Assembly: GCF_042676085.1 (NCBI RefSeq)
Contig: NZ_JBHTKH010000001.1
Span: 806,001-870,000 of the forward strand
Direction: 5' to 3'
Length of the DNA stretch: 64,000 nt
From: Terrabacter terrigena
GTDB lineage: Bacteria; Actinomycetota; Actinomycetes; Actinomycetales; Dermatophilaceae
In this document: piece after piece, positions 25,455 through 34,601 of the stretch
Layout of the letters: every line of letters begins with the position of its first letter
How positions within the stretch are numbered: position 1 is the stretch's first letter
Position numbers and translations under genes: made by a program
The notes under the pieces: generated by a model
Database searches by the model: none
Seen by the model: only the letters and a program-made list of their open reading frames with translations
Told to the model about the DNA's origin: nothing

Positions 25455-26885
25455 GTGTCGTACTCCGCATTCTTCCAACCGTCGCCCGCCGCCGTCGGCG
25501 ACGTCATCCCCGTCGAGCTGGACGGCGTGTTCTGGCTCTTCTACCTCCTCGAGCGTCGGGAGGACCCCAAGCCGGGGACGCCGTGGGCGCTCGTGCGCAC
25601 CAAGGACTTCGTCCGCTTCGACGACGTCGGCGTCGCCTTCGACCATGGCGACGACTCAGCACCGGACTTCAACGTCTACACCGGCAGCGTCGTGCGCGAC
25701 GACAGCGGCGCCGTCCACCTCTACTACACCGGGCAGAACCCGAACCGGCTCGGCGTCGACGGCCAGCCGCTGCAGGTCGTCCGTCGGGCCTCCAGCGGTG
25801 ACGGCATGGCCACCTGGGTCCGCGACCAGGAGTGGAAGCTGCCCGCCCCACAGGGGCACGTTCCCGGCGACTGGCGCGACCCCTTCGTCCTGCGCGACCC
25901 ACGCGACGGCCGGTGGCGGATGCTCGTCGCAGGCCGTCGCGACGACGCCCCCGAGCGCCGCAGCGGCGTGATCGCGCAGCTGACGTCCACCGACCTCGAC
26001 ACCTGGACGCACGCCGAGCCGTTCTGGGCTCCCGAGCGCTACCTCATGATGGAGTGCCCCGACGTCTTCGCGTGGGGCGACTGGTGGTACCTCGTCTACT
26101 CCGAGTTCACCGACTCCTTCACGACGCGCTACCGCATGTCCCGCAGCCTCGACGGCCCGTGGCTCGTCCCCGACCACGACACCATCGACGGGCGCGCCTT
26201 CTACGCGGCCAAGTCGGCGGACCGCGACGGCCGGCGGTTCTTCTTCGGCTGGATCGCCAGCAAGGAGGATGCCCGGGACGACGGGGCCTGGCTCTGGGCC
26301 GGCACCCTGTCGACGCTCGAGGCCCGGCAGCACGACGACGGCACCCTCGCCTTCGGCCTGCCGCGCGAGCTCCTGACGAGCTTCGACCAGGTCGTCGACG
26401 CCGGCCTTGACGTCTCGCCCGGCACCCGCCTGCACGCCCCGGACGGGCGTCAGGCCATCGCCTCAGGCGGACACCTGCCGCAGTGCGTCCTCGTGACCGC
26501 CGTGTTCGACGTGTCACCGGGAACGACCGAGGTCGGCCTCGTGCTTCGCGCGAGCGACGACGGCGAGGAGGGCTACGTCGTGCGCCTCGAGCCCCGTCGC
26601 CACCGCATGGTCCTCGACCGCTGGCCTCGCGCCGTGACCGGCCCTGCCCAGTGGCAGGTCTCCGGCGACGTGCCCTTCGAGCTCGAACGACCGGCTGACC
26701 TGCCGCCCGGCGAGCACACCCTCGAGGTCCTGCTCGACGGCGACGCCATGGTGGCCGTCCTCGACGGCGAGGTCGCCCTCAGCGCACGCTGCTACGACCG
26801 CCCCTCCGGTGGCCTCGCCGTCTTCGTCGGCGAGGGCAGCACCGAGATCCGTTCCCTGACCGTCCGCGAACGCTCCGACACCTGA
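25455..26885 (+). CDS. GH32-family fructan hydrolase, second enzyme
   Basis: This 476-residue GH32 clan-J protein starts at GTG 25455 behind GAGAGG. The usual WMNDPNG is replaced by a VGDVIPV segment (D16), which seems to supply the nucleophile. RDP is at 141-143 and the acid/base motif MECPD at 199-203 (E200). From about 330 on there is a beta-sandwich domain. There is no signal peptide, so the enzyme is cytosolic. The divergent N-terminal motif separates it from the other GH32 enzyme and suggests a different bond or chain length. First gene of the plus-strand fructan operon. Confidence 0.85.
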   Translation: MSYSAFFQPSPAAVGDVIPVELDGVFWLFYLLERREDPKPGTPWALVRTKDFVRFDDVGVAFDHGDDSAPDFNVYTGSVVRDDSGAVHLYYTGQNPNRLGVDGQPLQVVRRASSGDGMATWVRDQEWKLPAPQGHVPGDWRDPFVLRDPRDGRWRMLVAGRRDDAPERRSGVIAQLTSTDLDTWTHAEPFWAPERYLMMECPDVFAWGDWWYLVYSEFTDSFTTRYRMSRSLDGPWLVPDHDTIDGRAFYAAKSADRDGRRFFFGWIASKEDARDDGAWLWAGTLSTLEARQHDDGTLAFGLPRELLTSFDQVVDAGLDVSPGTRLHAPDGRQAIASGGHLPQCVLVTAVFDVSPGTTEVGLVLRASDDGEEGYVVRLEPRRHRMVLDRWPRAVTGPAQWQVSGDVPFELERPADLPPGEHTLEVLLDGDAMVAVLDGEVALSARCYDRPSGGLAVFVGEGSTEIRSLTVRERSDT

Positions 26886-26978
26886 GCGTCCGTCGGCCCG
26901 CACCATTTCCCCCCTCCACCCAACCCCTCGCCACATCCCTCCGACCCATCCGCTCCGACACCCGAGGAGAGCAGTTCA

Positions 26979-28316
26979 ATGAGGAACTCCATCAAGGCGC
27001 TGACGGTGGCCGCCGCCGGCCTCGCCCTCGCGACCGCCGGCTGCGGCGGCGGCTCCGCCGGCAACCCGACGAACGTCAACCCCACCGGTGCGATCAAGCC
27101 GCACCCCATCTCGTGGCTGCTGTCGCGACCGGCCAACGGCTCGGTCATCACCACGATGAAGAAGCTGGCCGACGAGTACGCCGCGTCGCACCCCGGCTTC
27201 TCGCTCAACCTCATCACGACGCCCGACCGGCCGTCGTACATCCAGAAGTACGAGACGCTCGCGGCGGCGAACAAGCTGCCCGAGCTGTTCGACACCGACG
27301 CGACGCCGTTCGCCCAGAAGCTGGCCAAGCAGGGCAAGCTGCTCGACGCCGACAAGCTGCTCAAGGACATCGGGCTCTACGACTCGTTCCGCCCCAACGC
27401 CCTGAACTACCAGCGTTTCGACGACGGCTCCCTCTACATGGTGCCGCTGCAGTTCGAGCTCGAGTTCCTCTGGTACAACAAGGCGCTCTTCGACAAGGCG
27501 GGAGTCAGCGCCCCCACCTCCCTGGACGACCTTCCCGCCATGTGCACGAAGCTGCGGGCGGCCGGCGTCACGCCCATCGCCCTCAACGGCCAGGACCAGT
27601 GGCCGCTCGAGCGGTACGTCTCCTACCAGCCGTTCCGCGTCGCGGGCCCGGACTACGTCAAGAAGCTCAAGGCGGGTGGGGCGAAGTTCTCGGACGCGCC
27701 CGGCACCAAGGCAGCCCAGTGGCTCGCCGCTCTCGGCAGCAGCAAGTGCTTCCCCGAGGGCTTCGCGAGCCAGGGCTACGCCGACGCGCAGAACCTCTTC
27801 ACGTCGGGCAAGGCGGCGATGTACAACATCGGCACCTGGGAGCTCGGCAGCCTCGCGACCGACAAGCTCGATCCCGCGGTCAAGGGCAAGATCGACTTCA
27901 TGCGCATCCCGGCGGGCAATGGCTCCGCCACCGCGGAGAACGAGTACGTCGCGACGTCCGGCATCGGGATGGCCGTGAGCAGCAAGGGTTTCGACCCGCT
28001 CGTCAAGGACTTCCTCAAGTTCGCGCTGACGAAGTACCCGGCGGCATACGCCGCCTCGGGGGCGCTCTCGCCGACGAAGGACGCCACGACGACAGTCCCG
28101 GCCGGCGCGACGCCGCTCTACAAGAAGGCGCTCGACGAGGCGTCCGACCTCGGTTCGGCGATCTGCTTCCCCTGGGACACCCAGCTCGACCCGACGACGA
28201 ACACGAGGCTCCAGCAGGAGCAGACCCTTCTCGTCCAGGGCGACATCACGCCTGACGCGTTCATCAAGACCATGGACGACACCCTCACCAAGAACGCACC
28301 GAAGTTCTTCGGCTGA
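26979..28316 (+). CDS. Carbohydrate ABC importer, substrate-binding lipoprotein
   Basis: This 445-residue family 1 extracellular solute-binding lipoprotein starts at ATG 26979 behind GAGGAGA. A signal sequence ends in lipobox TAGC (C22). Typical oligosaccharide-binding segments follow: FELEFLWYNKALFDKAGV, SGKAAMYNIGTWELG and EYVATSGIGMAVSS. It captures an oligosaccharide, probably a fructo-oligosaccharide, for the two permeases. No ATPase gene is nearby, so a shared MsiK-like ATPase is presumably used, as is usual in actinobacteria. A hairpin separates it from the permeases. Confidence 0.9.
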   Translation: MRNSIKALTVAAAGLALATAGCGGGSAGNPTNVNPTGAIKPHPISWLLSRPANGSVITTMKKLADEYAASHPGFSLNLITTPDRPSYIQKYETLAAANKLPELFDTDATPFAQKLAKQGKLLDADKLLKDIGLYDSFRPNALNYQRFDDGSLYMVPLQFELEFLWYNKALFDKAGVSAPTSLDDLPAMCTKLRAAGVTPIALNGQDQWPLERYVSYQPFRVAGPDYVKKLKAGGAKFSDAPGTKAAQWLAALGSSKCFPEGFASQGYADAQNLFTSGKAAMYNIGTWELGSLATDKLDPAVKGKIDFMRIPAGNGSATAENEYVATSGIGMAVSSKGFDPLVKDFLKFALTKYPAAYAASGALSPTKDATTTVPAGATPLYKKALDEASDLGSAICFPWDTQLDPTTNTRLQQEQTLLVQGDITPDAFIKTMDDTLTKNAPKFFG

Positions 28317-28333
28317 CCCACCCGCACCGACCG

Positions 28334-28372
28334 GGGCGGGGCCCGACACGGACAGTTGTCGCAGCCCCGCCC
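28334..28372 (+). terminator. Intra-operon hairpin between binding protein and permeases
   Basis: GGGCGGGGC (28334-28342) pairs exactly with GCCCCGCCC (28364-28372) around a 21-nt loop. It lies 17 nt after the binding-protein stop and 16 nt before the permease start. Such hairpins often protect or partly terminate the mRNA so that more binding protein than permease is made. Confidence 0.65.
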
Positions 28373-28387
28373 GAGAGGCGAAAAGCC

Positions 28388-29269
28388 ATGCTTCCCAACC
28401 GATCCCGGCTCTCGGTGGCCGTCTTCCTCGTGCCGCCGCTGCTCGTCTACGGCATGGCGGTCCTCTTCCCGATCCTGCAGTCGCTGTTCCTCAGCTTCTT
28501 CTCCTGGGACGGCATCTCCGACCTCCAGTTCGTCGGCCTCGACAACTACGCCCACATGTTCACCGGTGACGACGTCTTCTGGAGGGCGCTGACCAACGCG
28601 CTCGGCTACCTCGCGATCTGCCTGGTGCTCCAGCTCGGCGGCGCCCTCTTCGTGGCGAGCCTCCTGACGACCCTGACCCGCGGCCGCGAGGTCTTCAAGA
28701 CCCTCTACCTGCTCCCCGCGGTGATCTCGACGGTGGCCATCGCCTACCTCTTCGCCCGGATCTACTCCGTCGAGCCGGTGGGCCTGCTCAACCAGGTGCT
28801 CGACGCCGTCGGTCTCGACTCCTGGGCGCGGTCCTGGACCTCCGACGTGCACACCGTCCTCGCGGCCGTCTCGGTTCCCGAGGGCTGGCGCTTCATGGGC
28901 CTCTACACGCTGATCATCTACGCGGCACTGCTGGCCGTGCCCCGCGAGCTCGAGGAGGCGGCCCGCATCGACGGCGCCTCCGCGTGGCGCGTCTTCACCC
29001 AGATCCGATTCCCCTACATCCGTCCCGTGTGGACGACGACGACGATCATGGCCACGACCTACGGCCTCCGTGGCTTCGACATCCCGTACATCATGACCAA
29101 CGGCGGCCCCGGCCAGTCCTCCGAGCTGCTGACCACCTACATGTACAAGACCGCCTTCACGAGCACCGACTACGGCTACGCGAGCGCGATCTCCGTGTTC
29201 ATCGTGGCGGAGTGCCTGCTGGCCGTCGGTGCCATCGCCCTGCTCTACCGCCGGAGGCTCGACTCATGA
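28388..29269 (+). CDS. Carbohydrate ABC importer, permease 1 (MalF/UgpA type)
   Basis: This 293-residue inner membrane protein has six predicted hydrophobic segments, starting with VAVFLVPPLLVYGMAVLFPIL. The cytoplasmic EAA loop reads EEAARIDGASAWRVF, followed by IRFPYIRP, the coupling site for the ATPase. The end of the gene overlaps the start of permease 2 (ATGA). It forms a heterodimer with that protein. Confidence 0.92.
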   Translation: MLPNRSRLSVAVFLVPPLLVYGMAVLFPILQSLFLSFFSWDGISDLQFVGLDNYAHMFTGDDVFWRALTNALGYLAICLVLQLGGALFVASLLTTLTRGREVFKTLYLLPAVISTVAIAYLFARIYSVEPVGLLNQVLDAVGLDSWARSWTSDVHTVLAAVSVPEGWRFMGLYTLIIYAALLAVPRELEEAARIDGASAWRVFTQIRFPYIRPVWTTTTIMATTYGLRGFDIPYIMTNGGPGQSSELLTTYMYKTAFTSTDYGYASAISVFIVAECLLAVGAIALLYRRRLDS

Positions 29270-30171
29270 CGCTGCTGACCCGACCCACCACCCCGGCGCC
29301 CGCGTCGCCGCCAGACGCCCCGCCGGCGCGTCGCCGCCCCAGAGGTCCGTTGGCCGCCCGCCGGCTCTCGGTCGCCCTCGCCGTCGCCATCGCCGTCGTG
29401 CAGGTCTACCCGCTCGTCTGGGTGTTCCTGACGAGCCTGCGACCCGAGGCGGACTTCGCCTCGGGGAACCCCTTCTCCCTGCCCTCCTCCCTCACCTTCG
29501 ACAACTTCGCCCGCGCGTTCGAGATGGGAGCGCTGGGCACCTACCTGCGCAACAGCCTCGTCGTCACCGCCTGCGCGGACGTCGCGATCGTGGTCCTCGG
29601 GATGATGGCGGCATACGCCTTGCAGGTCCTGGGTTTCCGCGGCTCGCGGGTCGTGCGGGCGCTGTTCCTGCTGGGCATCATCGTGCCGGTGCAGATCGCG
29701 CTGGTCCCGTTGTTCATCGACTACTCGCGCGTCGGCCTGCTCGACACCTATCAGTCGATGATCATCCCGCTCGCCGGCTTCTCGCTGCCGATGTCGGTCT
29801 ACCTCTTCTCCTCGTTCTTCGAGTACATCCCGCGCGAGAACTACGAGGCGGCCTCGCTCGACGGCGCCGGGCCGTACCGGGTGTTCTGGTCGATCACCGC
29901 GCCGCTGTCGGTCAACACCATCGTCACGGTCGTGCTCGTCAACAGCATCTTCATCTGGAACGACTTCATCTTCGCCAACACCTTCGTGCTGTCCGAGGAC
30001 CTCAAGACGGTGCCCCTCGGCCTGCAGAACTACATCGGGTCCATGGGCAAGGTCGACTGGACTGCCACCTTCGCCGCCGTGTGTGTCACGATCACCCCGC
30101 TCCTGCTCGTGTTCCTCGTCCTCAACAAGGCGATCATCTACGGGCTGGAGAGCGGCGCGACGAAGGGCTGA
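29266..30171 (+). CDS. Carbohydrate ABC importer, permease 2 (MalG/UgpE type)
   Basis: This 301-residue partner permease starts at ATG 29266 behind GGAGG, overlapping the upstream stop. A proline- and arginine-rich N-terminus of about 35 residues precedes six hydrophobic segments. The EAA loop is YEAASLDGAGPYRVFWSI. FIWNDFIFANTF near residue 225 is typical of MalG-like proteins. The LacI gene begins 2 nt after its stop. Confidence 0.92.
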   Translation: MTLLTRPTTPAPASPPDAPPARRRPRGPLAARRLSVALAVAIAVVQVYPLVWVFLTSLRPEADFASGNPFSLPSSLTFDNFARAFEMGALGTYLRNSLVVTACADVAIVVLGMMAAYALQVLGFRGSRVVRALFLLGIIVPVQIALVPLFIDYSRVGLLDTYQSMIIPLAGFSLPMSVYLFSSFFEYIPRENYEAASLDGAGPYRVFWSITAPLSVNTIVTVVLVNSIFIWNDFIFANTFVLSEDLKTVPLGLQNYIGSMGKVDWTATFAAVCVTITPLLLVFLVLNKAIIYGLESGATKG

Positions 30172-30173
30172 GC

Positions 30174-31268
30174 ATGGAAACCGGCAAGGGCAAGGACGCA
30201 GGGCGGGACACGGGCGGAGTCGGCCGTCGGCTCGTCACCCTGCGCGACGTCGCCAAGGCGGCAGGCGTCTCGACGGCGACCGTCTCCCTGGTCATCAACG
30301 ACAAGAAGGGCGCCCGCATCGGCGAGGACACCCGCGAGCGCGTGCGGGCGGCGATCCGCCGGCTGGGCTACCGACCCAACGCCCTGGCCAAGACCCTCTC
30401 CAGCGGCACGTCCACGTTCATCGGGCTGGTCGCCGACGGGGTCGCCACGACGCCCTTCGCGGGGCAGATCGTGCACGGCGCGCAGGACGAGGCGTGGAAG
30501 CAGGGCTACGTCCTGCTCGTCGCCAACACCGAGGGCGACGAGGGGGTCGAGAAGGACGCGATCGCGATGATGCTCGAGCACCAGGTGCGCGGCATCCTCT
30601 ACTCGACCTGGTACCACCGCCCCGTCGAGGTGCCGCCCTCGCTCGACGAGACCGACTTCGTGCTGGTCAACTGCTTCGGGAGCGACCGCACGGCGACCGC
30701 GGTCGTGCCGGACGAGGTGCAGGGCGCGTTCACCGCCACCGAGATGCTGCTGCGCCGGGGGCACGAACGCATCGCGTTCATCAACACGACCACGCCGTCG
30801 CCGGCCCGCACCGGCCGGCTCCGCGGCTACCAGGAGGCGCTGAGCGCCCACGCGGTGGTGGCCGACGAGGCCCTCCTCCTCGACGCCCAGCCCGACCAGG
30901 AGGGCGGGTATGCCGTCGCCGAGCAGGTGCTGCACACGGGTGCCACCGGCGTGTTCTGCCACAACGACCGGGTCGCCATGGGTCTGCTCGACGCGTTGCG
31001 GGAGCGCGGCGTCACGGTCCCCGGCGACATCTCCATCGTCGGCTTCGACAACCAGGAGGTGATCTCGGCCCACACGCGCCCCGCGCTGTCGACCGTCGGA
31101 CTCCCCCACTACGAGCTGGGGGCCGTGGGCGTCAGGCTGCTGCTCGGCCTCGAGGACACCCCCCGTGACGCGGTCGTACGCGTGAGCTGCCCTGCGGTGG
31201 AACGCGACTCGACCGCCGAGCTGCCCCAGCCGAGGATCCCGCAGACCACCCACCCGCGCGGCCGGTAG
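30174..31268 (+). CDS. LacI-family regulator of the fructan cluster
   Basis: This 364-residue regulator has an N-terminal extension of about 20 residues, the LacI helix-turn-helix (VTLRDVAKAAGVSTATVS, 21-38), a hinge (PNALAKTLSSG) and a periplasmic-binding-protein-like effector domain with GVFCHNDRVAMGLLDAL and ISIVGFDNQE. It is the last gene of the GH32-ABC operon, so it likely controls its own operon. The AAGCG-TTT sites in the GH32 divergent spacer are the probable operators and an imported fructose-containing sugar the probable inducer; both are inferred. Confidence 0.9.
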   Translation: METGKGKDAGRDTGGVGRRLVTLRDVAKAAGVSTATVSLVINDKKGARIGEDTRERVRAAIRRLGYRPNALAKTLSSGTSTFIGLVADGVATTPFAGQIVHGAQDEAWKQGYVLLVANTEGDEGVEKDAIAMMLEHQVRGILYSTWYHRPVEVPPSLDETDFVLVNCFGSDRTATAVVPDEVQGAFTATEMLLRRGHERIAFINTTTPSPARTGRLRGYQEALSAHAVVADEALLLDAQPDQEGGYAVAEQVLHTGATGVFCHNDRVAMGLLDALRERGVTVPGDISIVGFDNQEVISAHTRPALSTVGLPHYELGAVGVRLLLGLEDTPRDAVVRVSCPAVERDSTAELPQPRIPQTTHPRGR

Positions 31269-31269
31269 A

Positions 31270-31284
31270 CCGCCCGGCGGGCGG
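31270..31284 (+). terminator. Short hairpin after the LacI gene
   Basis: CCGCCC-GGC-GGGCGG begins 2 nt after the LacI stop. A 6-bp all-GC stem with a 3-nt loop; a weak terminator candidate for the fructan operon. Confidence 0.4.
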
Positions 31285-31363
31285 CGTCCTGCGCCGCCAC
31301 CGTCGGCGACGACGCGGCGCTGCGCTCCTCCCGGGGCACCCTTCGCGCCGATGCGGTGCTTGG

Positions 31364-33640
31364 ATGGCCACCATGGAGCACGTGGATGCCAGGACCGTGA
31401 CCGACCCGTCCGAGGCCGGTGCAGCCGTGACCGACCCTCCGGAGCCGGTGGAGCACGAGCCGGCGGAGATCAGCTACTCCGAGCACTTCTTCGCCGCTCG
31501 CCCACAGCTGCTGCGGCCACGAGCGCGCCTGCGTGGCCAGGGCGCCCCGGAGCCCGGCGAACGCGTCGGTGAACCCGTCGGCAGCAACCCTGCCTACGTC
31601 GCGTGGCTCCGGCGCGAGTCGATGCTTGCCGACGCCAACGCGATCGCCACCCAGTTCTCCGGCCAGGGCTCCATGTGGCAGAACCCCTTCGCCCGGCCCA
31701 ACCCCGTCGCAGCCGTGGAGGCCGCGCCCGTGTGGTTCACGGCATACCCGATCTCCATGGTGACCAAGGCCGATGCGTCGTTCCTCGGGACCCTGGCCGA
31801 CCCGGACCTCTGGGCAGCGTTCGCCCGGATCGGCATCCGTGCCGTCCACACCGGCCCCGTCAAGCGGGCCGGAGGGCTGTCGGGGTGGGACCCGACGCCC
31901 AGCGTGGACGGGCACTTCGACCGCATCTCGACCCAGATCGACGCCGCGTTCGGCACCGAGGACGAGTACCGCACCATGTGCGACGTGGCCGCGGCGCACG
32001 GCGGCACGATCATCGACGACATCGTCCCCGGCCACACCGGCAAGGGCCCCGACTTCCGCCTCGCCGAGATGAACGTCGGCGACTACCCGGGCATCTTCCA
32101 CATGGTCCAGATCGACCCCACCGACTGGCACCTGCTGCCCGAGGTGCGCCCCGGCCACGACTCCGCCAACCTCGACGTCGCGGCGGAGGCCGCCCTCGAG
32201 AAGGCCGGCTACATCATCGGTCGGCTGCAGCGCGTGATCTTCCACGCCCCCGGCGTCAAGGAGACCAACTGGTCCGCGACCGGCGAGGTCGTCGGCGAGG
32301 ACGGCGTCGTCCGCCGCTGGGTGTACCTGCACTACTTCAAGGAGGGCCAGCCGTCGATCAACTGGCTCGACCCGACCTTCGCCGGGATGCGCCTGGTGAT
32401 CGGCGACGCGCTGCACTCCATGGGCGACCTCGGCTCCGGAGGACTGCGGCTCGACGCCAACGGCTTCCTCGGCGTCGAGAAGTCCAGCGAGGGCGAGGCC
32501 GCGTGGTCCGAGGGCCACCCGCTGTCCGAGGCCGCCAACCAGCTCATCGGCTCGATGGTCCGGAAGGTGGGCGGCTTCAGCTTCCAGGAGCTGAACCTGA
32601 CCGTCGACGACATCCGCATCACCGCCGAAGCCGGTGCCGACCTGTCCTACGACTTCGTCAACCGGCCCGCCTACCACCACGCGCTCGCCACGGCCGACAC
32701 CGAGTTCCTGCGGCTGACCCTCAACATCTCGCTCGAGTCCGGCGTGCATCCGATCTCCCTCGTCCACGCCCTGCAGAACCACGACGAGCTCACCTACGAG
32801 CTCGTCCACTTCGAGACCCTGCACCGGGACGACCTGTTCACCTTCCACGGCGTCGAGGTCACGGGGGCGGCCCTGGCTGCACACGTGCGGAGCCAGCTGG
32901 TCGACCACCTCACCGGCGAGGCGGGGCCGTACAACGCGATCTTCACCACCAACGGGATCGCCTCGACCACGGCGACCGTCATCGCCGCGGCGCTCGGCTA
33001 CCGGGAGCTCGACGCCGTCGACGGACTCGACATCGACAACATCCGTCAGGCACACCTGCTGCTGGCGATGTTCAACGCGCTGCAGCCGGGCGTGTTCGCC
33101 CTGTCCGGGTGGGACCTCGTCGGCCTCACCACGGTCGACCGCGAGGAGATCGGTCACCTCCTCGCCACGGGTGACACCCGGTGGCTGCACCGCGGCGCCT
33201 ACGACCTCATGGACTACCGTCCGGACCTGTCACACTCCGCGTCGGGCATGCCGCGAGGCCGGTCGCTCTACGGACCGCTGACGGCGCAGCTGGACGACCC
33301 GGACTCGTTCGCGTCGCGACTCACCCACATCCTTCGGGTGCGTGAGGCCTCGGGGATCGCCACCGCCACGCAGGTCGAGGTGCCCGCGTGCAGCCACCCG
33401 GGCGTGCTCGTCATGGTTCACGACGACCTGCCTGAGGTGCTGCGACAGGCCACGGTGCTCAACTTCAGCGCCGACCCGGTCGACGTCCGCGTCTCCAGCA
33501 CGCACTTCACGCCCGGCTGGTCGGTCGTCGACCAGCTCACCGGCGACGCCGTCGGCGCGGTCGACGAGCTCCACGGCGTCGACCTGACGCTCGAGGCGCA
33601 CCAGGGCCGCTTCCTCACGTTCGGCGACCCCGGGGACTGA
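31364..33640 (+). CDS. GH13 glucosyltransferase, trehalose-synthase-like (maltose isomerising)
   Basis: This 758-residue GH13 enzyme has a complete catalytic triad: nucleophile D364 in LRLDANGFLG, acid/base E409 in FQELN and D474 in LQNHDE. It belongs to the long variant usually named maltose alpha-D-glucosyltransferase; SGQGSMWQNPF, VWFTAYPISM, IHTGPVKRAGG-like (residues 160-171) and VDGHFDRIS are its conserved blocks. The first 70 residues are variable and charged. A C-terminal beta domain starts near 680. It probably interconverts maltose and trehalose for osmoprotection; this is by family, not proven. Transcribed alone, with a strong terminator 50 nt after the stop. Confidence 0.82.
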   Translation: MATMEHVDARTVTDPSEAGAAVTDPPEPVEHEPAEISYSEHFFAARPQLLRPRARLRGQGAPEPGERVGEPVGSNPAYVAWLRRESMLADANAIATQFSGQGSMWQNPFARPNPVAAVEAAPVWFTAYPISMVTKADASFLGTLADPDLWAAFARIGIRAVHTGPVKRAGGLSGWDPTPSVDGHFDRISTQIDAAFGTEDEYRTMCDVAAAHGGTIIDDIVPGHTGKGPDFRLAEMNVGDYPGIFHMVQIDPTDWHLLPEVRPGHDSANLDVAAEAALEKAGYIIGRLQRVIFHAPGVKETNWSATGEVVGEDGVVRRWVYLHYFKEGQPSINWLDPTFAGMRLVIGDALHSMGDLGSGGLRLDANGFLGVEKSSEGEAAWSEGHPLSEAANQLIGSMVRKVGGFSFQELNLTVDDIRITAEAGADLSYDFVNRPAYHHALATADTEFLRLTLNISLESGVHPISLVHALQNHDELTYELVHFETLHRDDLFTFHGVEVTGAALAAHVRSQLVDHLTGEAGPYNAIFTTNGIASTTATVIAAALGYRELDAVDGLDIDNIRQAHLLLAMFNALQPGVFALSGWDLVGLTTVDREEIGHLLATGDTRWLHRGAYDLMDYRPDLSHSASGMPRGRSLYGPLTAQLDDPDSFASRLTHILRVREASGIATATQVEVPACSHPGVLVMVHDDLPEVLRQATVLNFSADPVDVRVSSTHFTPGWSVVDQLTGDAVGAVDELHGVDLTLEAHQGRFLTFGDPGD

Positions 33641-33687
33641 GCGCTCGGCAGGGAGCCGGCTCGAAGGCAGGCTCGCCGGTGCAGCCG

Positions 33688-33727
33688 GAGCCGAGCCCTG
33701 ACCGGCAGCCGGTCAGGGCTCGGGCTC
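33688..33727. terminator. Strong bidirectional terminator
   Basis: AGCCCTGACCGG (33694-33705) and CCGGTCAGGGCT (33709-33720) pair perfectly over 12 bp around CAG. The outer GAGCC/GGCTC bases extend the stem with a small bulge. It lies between the convergent GH13 gene and the small Cys-rich gene and can serve both. Confidence 0.85.
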
Positions 33728-33742
33728 TCGGCACACATCGCT

Positions 33743-33937
33743 TCAGCCTGCCTGGAGCTCGTCCTTCACCGGCTGGCGCAGCTCCGCAGGCGGCTTGCAG
33801 CCTCGAGAGCAGGACACCTGCGGCGCGCCGTCGACCTCGAGGATCTCCCACTCGGTGCCGTTGACGATCGGCTGTGCCTGCACCTGCACGACGCCACCGC
33901 ACCCCGGTGTCGGGCAGGGGATCTCGATCGTGTCCAT
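33743..33937 (-). CDS. Small cysteine-containing protein downstream of hemerythrin gene
   Basis: This 64-residue protein starts at ATG 33937. Four cysteines in two pairs (C8/C13 in PCPTPGCGG and C43/C47 in SCSRGC) suggest a zinc ribbon. It starts 6 nt after the hemerythrin stop, so the two are one operon. Function unknown. Confidence 0.65.
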   Translation of the reverse strand: MDTIEIPCPTPGCGGVVQVQAQPIVNGTEWEILEVDGAPQVSCSRGCKPPAELRQPVKDELQAG

Positions 33938-33943
33938 GTCCCG

Positions 33944-34393
33944 TCAGCCGCGGAGCTGTGCCAGAGCGCGTTCCTTGGCAGCGGTGAACTGCTCGCCGAG
34001 CTCGCCGAGCTGCTGGTTGCTCGCTGCCTCGGAGAAGGCCGGGAGGATCTCCTGCTCCTCTTCCTCGACGTGGTGACGCACCTCGCCGATCATGGCCGCG
34101 ATGAGGCCGTCGACGCCTGGGGCCTCGGGGTCCGAGCCCAACAGCTTCTCGAGGGTGGCCGCGACGTGCTGGTGCTCCGCGAGACCGTCGTCGACGTCCT
34201 CCTTCTCGTCGGGGACCGTGGACTTGATCGCCGGGTAGACCACCTGCTCCTCTGCCTCGGAGTGCGGGACGAGCAGCTCCTGGACCTGTTGCAACAGGCC
34301 TCGGATCTCGCTCGGTTCGGCGCCTTCGAGCTTCTTGAAGACGGACTCGAGCTTGGCGTGGTCGTCCTTGATCAGAGTGATGACACCAGACAC
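33944..34393 (-). CDS. Hemerythrin HHE-domain protein
   Basis: This 149-residue four-helix protein has hemerythrin-type ligands: DDHAKL (H near 12), PHSEAEEQVVYP (HxxxE), EHQHV and HHVEEEEQEILP. Members bind a di-iron centre and take part in oxygen, nitric oxide or iron-stress handling. The C-terminus is a polar helix. It lies in an operon with the small Cys-rich protein, downstream of the multicopper oxidase on the same strand but separated by tandem hairpins. Confidence 0.88.
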   Translation of the reverse strand: MSGVITLIKDDHAKLESVFKKLEGAEPSEIRGLLQQVQELLVPHSEAEEQVVYPAIKSTVPDEKEDVDDGLAEHQHVAATLEKLLGSDPEAPGVDGLIAAMIGEVRHHVEEEEQEILPAFSEAASNQQLGELGEQFTAAKERALAQLRG

Positions 34394-34528
34394 GGGAAGC
34401 CTTTCGACGAGGTCAGTCCCCGGATGCGAGGACCTTCTGGGCGGCCCGTCTGCTCAGGGCCACCGATCTCGACGTACCCAACGGGGTCGTTGCCTCCATC
34501 ACCGGCCCGACGGGTCGGCAGCACGGAG

Positions 34529-34561
34529 CGTGGTGGTGCACTCTCCACGCGCACCACCACG
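34529..34561 (-). terminator. Second of two tandem hairpins after the multicopper oxidase
   Basis: CGTGGTGGTGC (34529-34539) pairs exactly with GCACCACCACG (34551-34561), an 11-bp stem. Together with the hairpin just upstream on the minus strand it should end the oxidase transcript before the hemerythrin operon. Confidence 0.7.
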
Positions 34562-34601
34562 GGCCGCCCGCAGATCGAGGACCTCGTGGTCCGGGCGGCC
34601 C
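34561..34601 (-). terminator. First of two tandem hairpins after the multicopper oxidase
   Basis: GGGCCGCCCG (34561-34570) pairs with CGGGCGGCCC (34592-34601), 10 bp. It starts right at the stop codon of the oxidase gene. Confidence 0.65.

Noticed and set aside
28118..28852. Minus-strand frame opposite the fructan binding protein and permease 1
   Set aside because: It spans two genes on the other strand and an inter-gene hairpin, and its composition is typical of antisense shadow.
31109..33190. 693-codon minus-strand open frame antisense to the GH13 gene
   Set aside because: The plus-strand GH13 catalytic residues are all in place; the antisense product has low-complexity composition.
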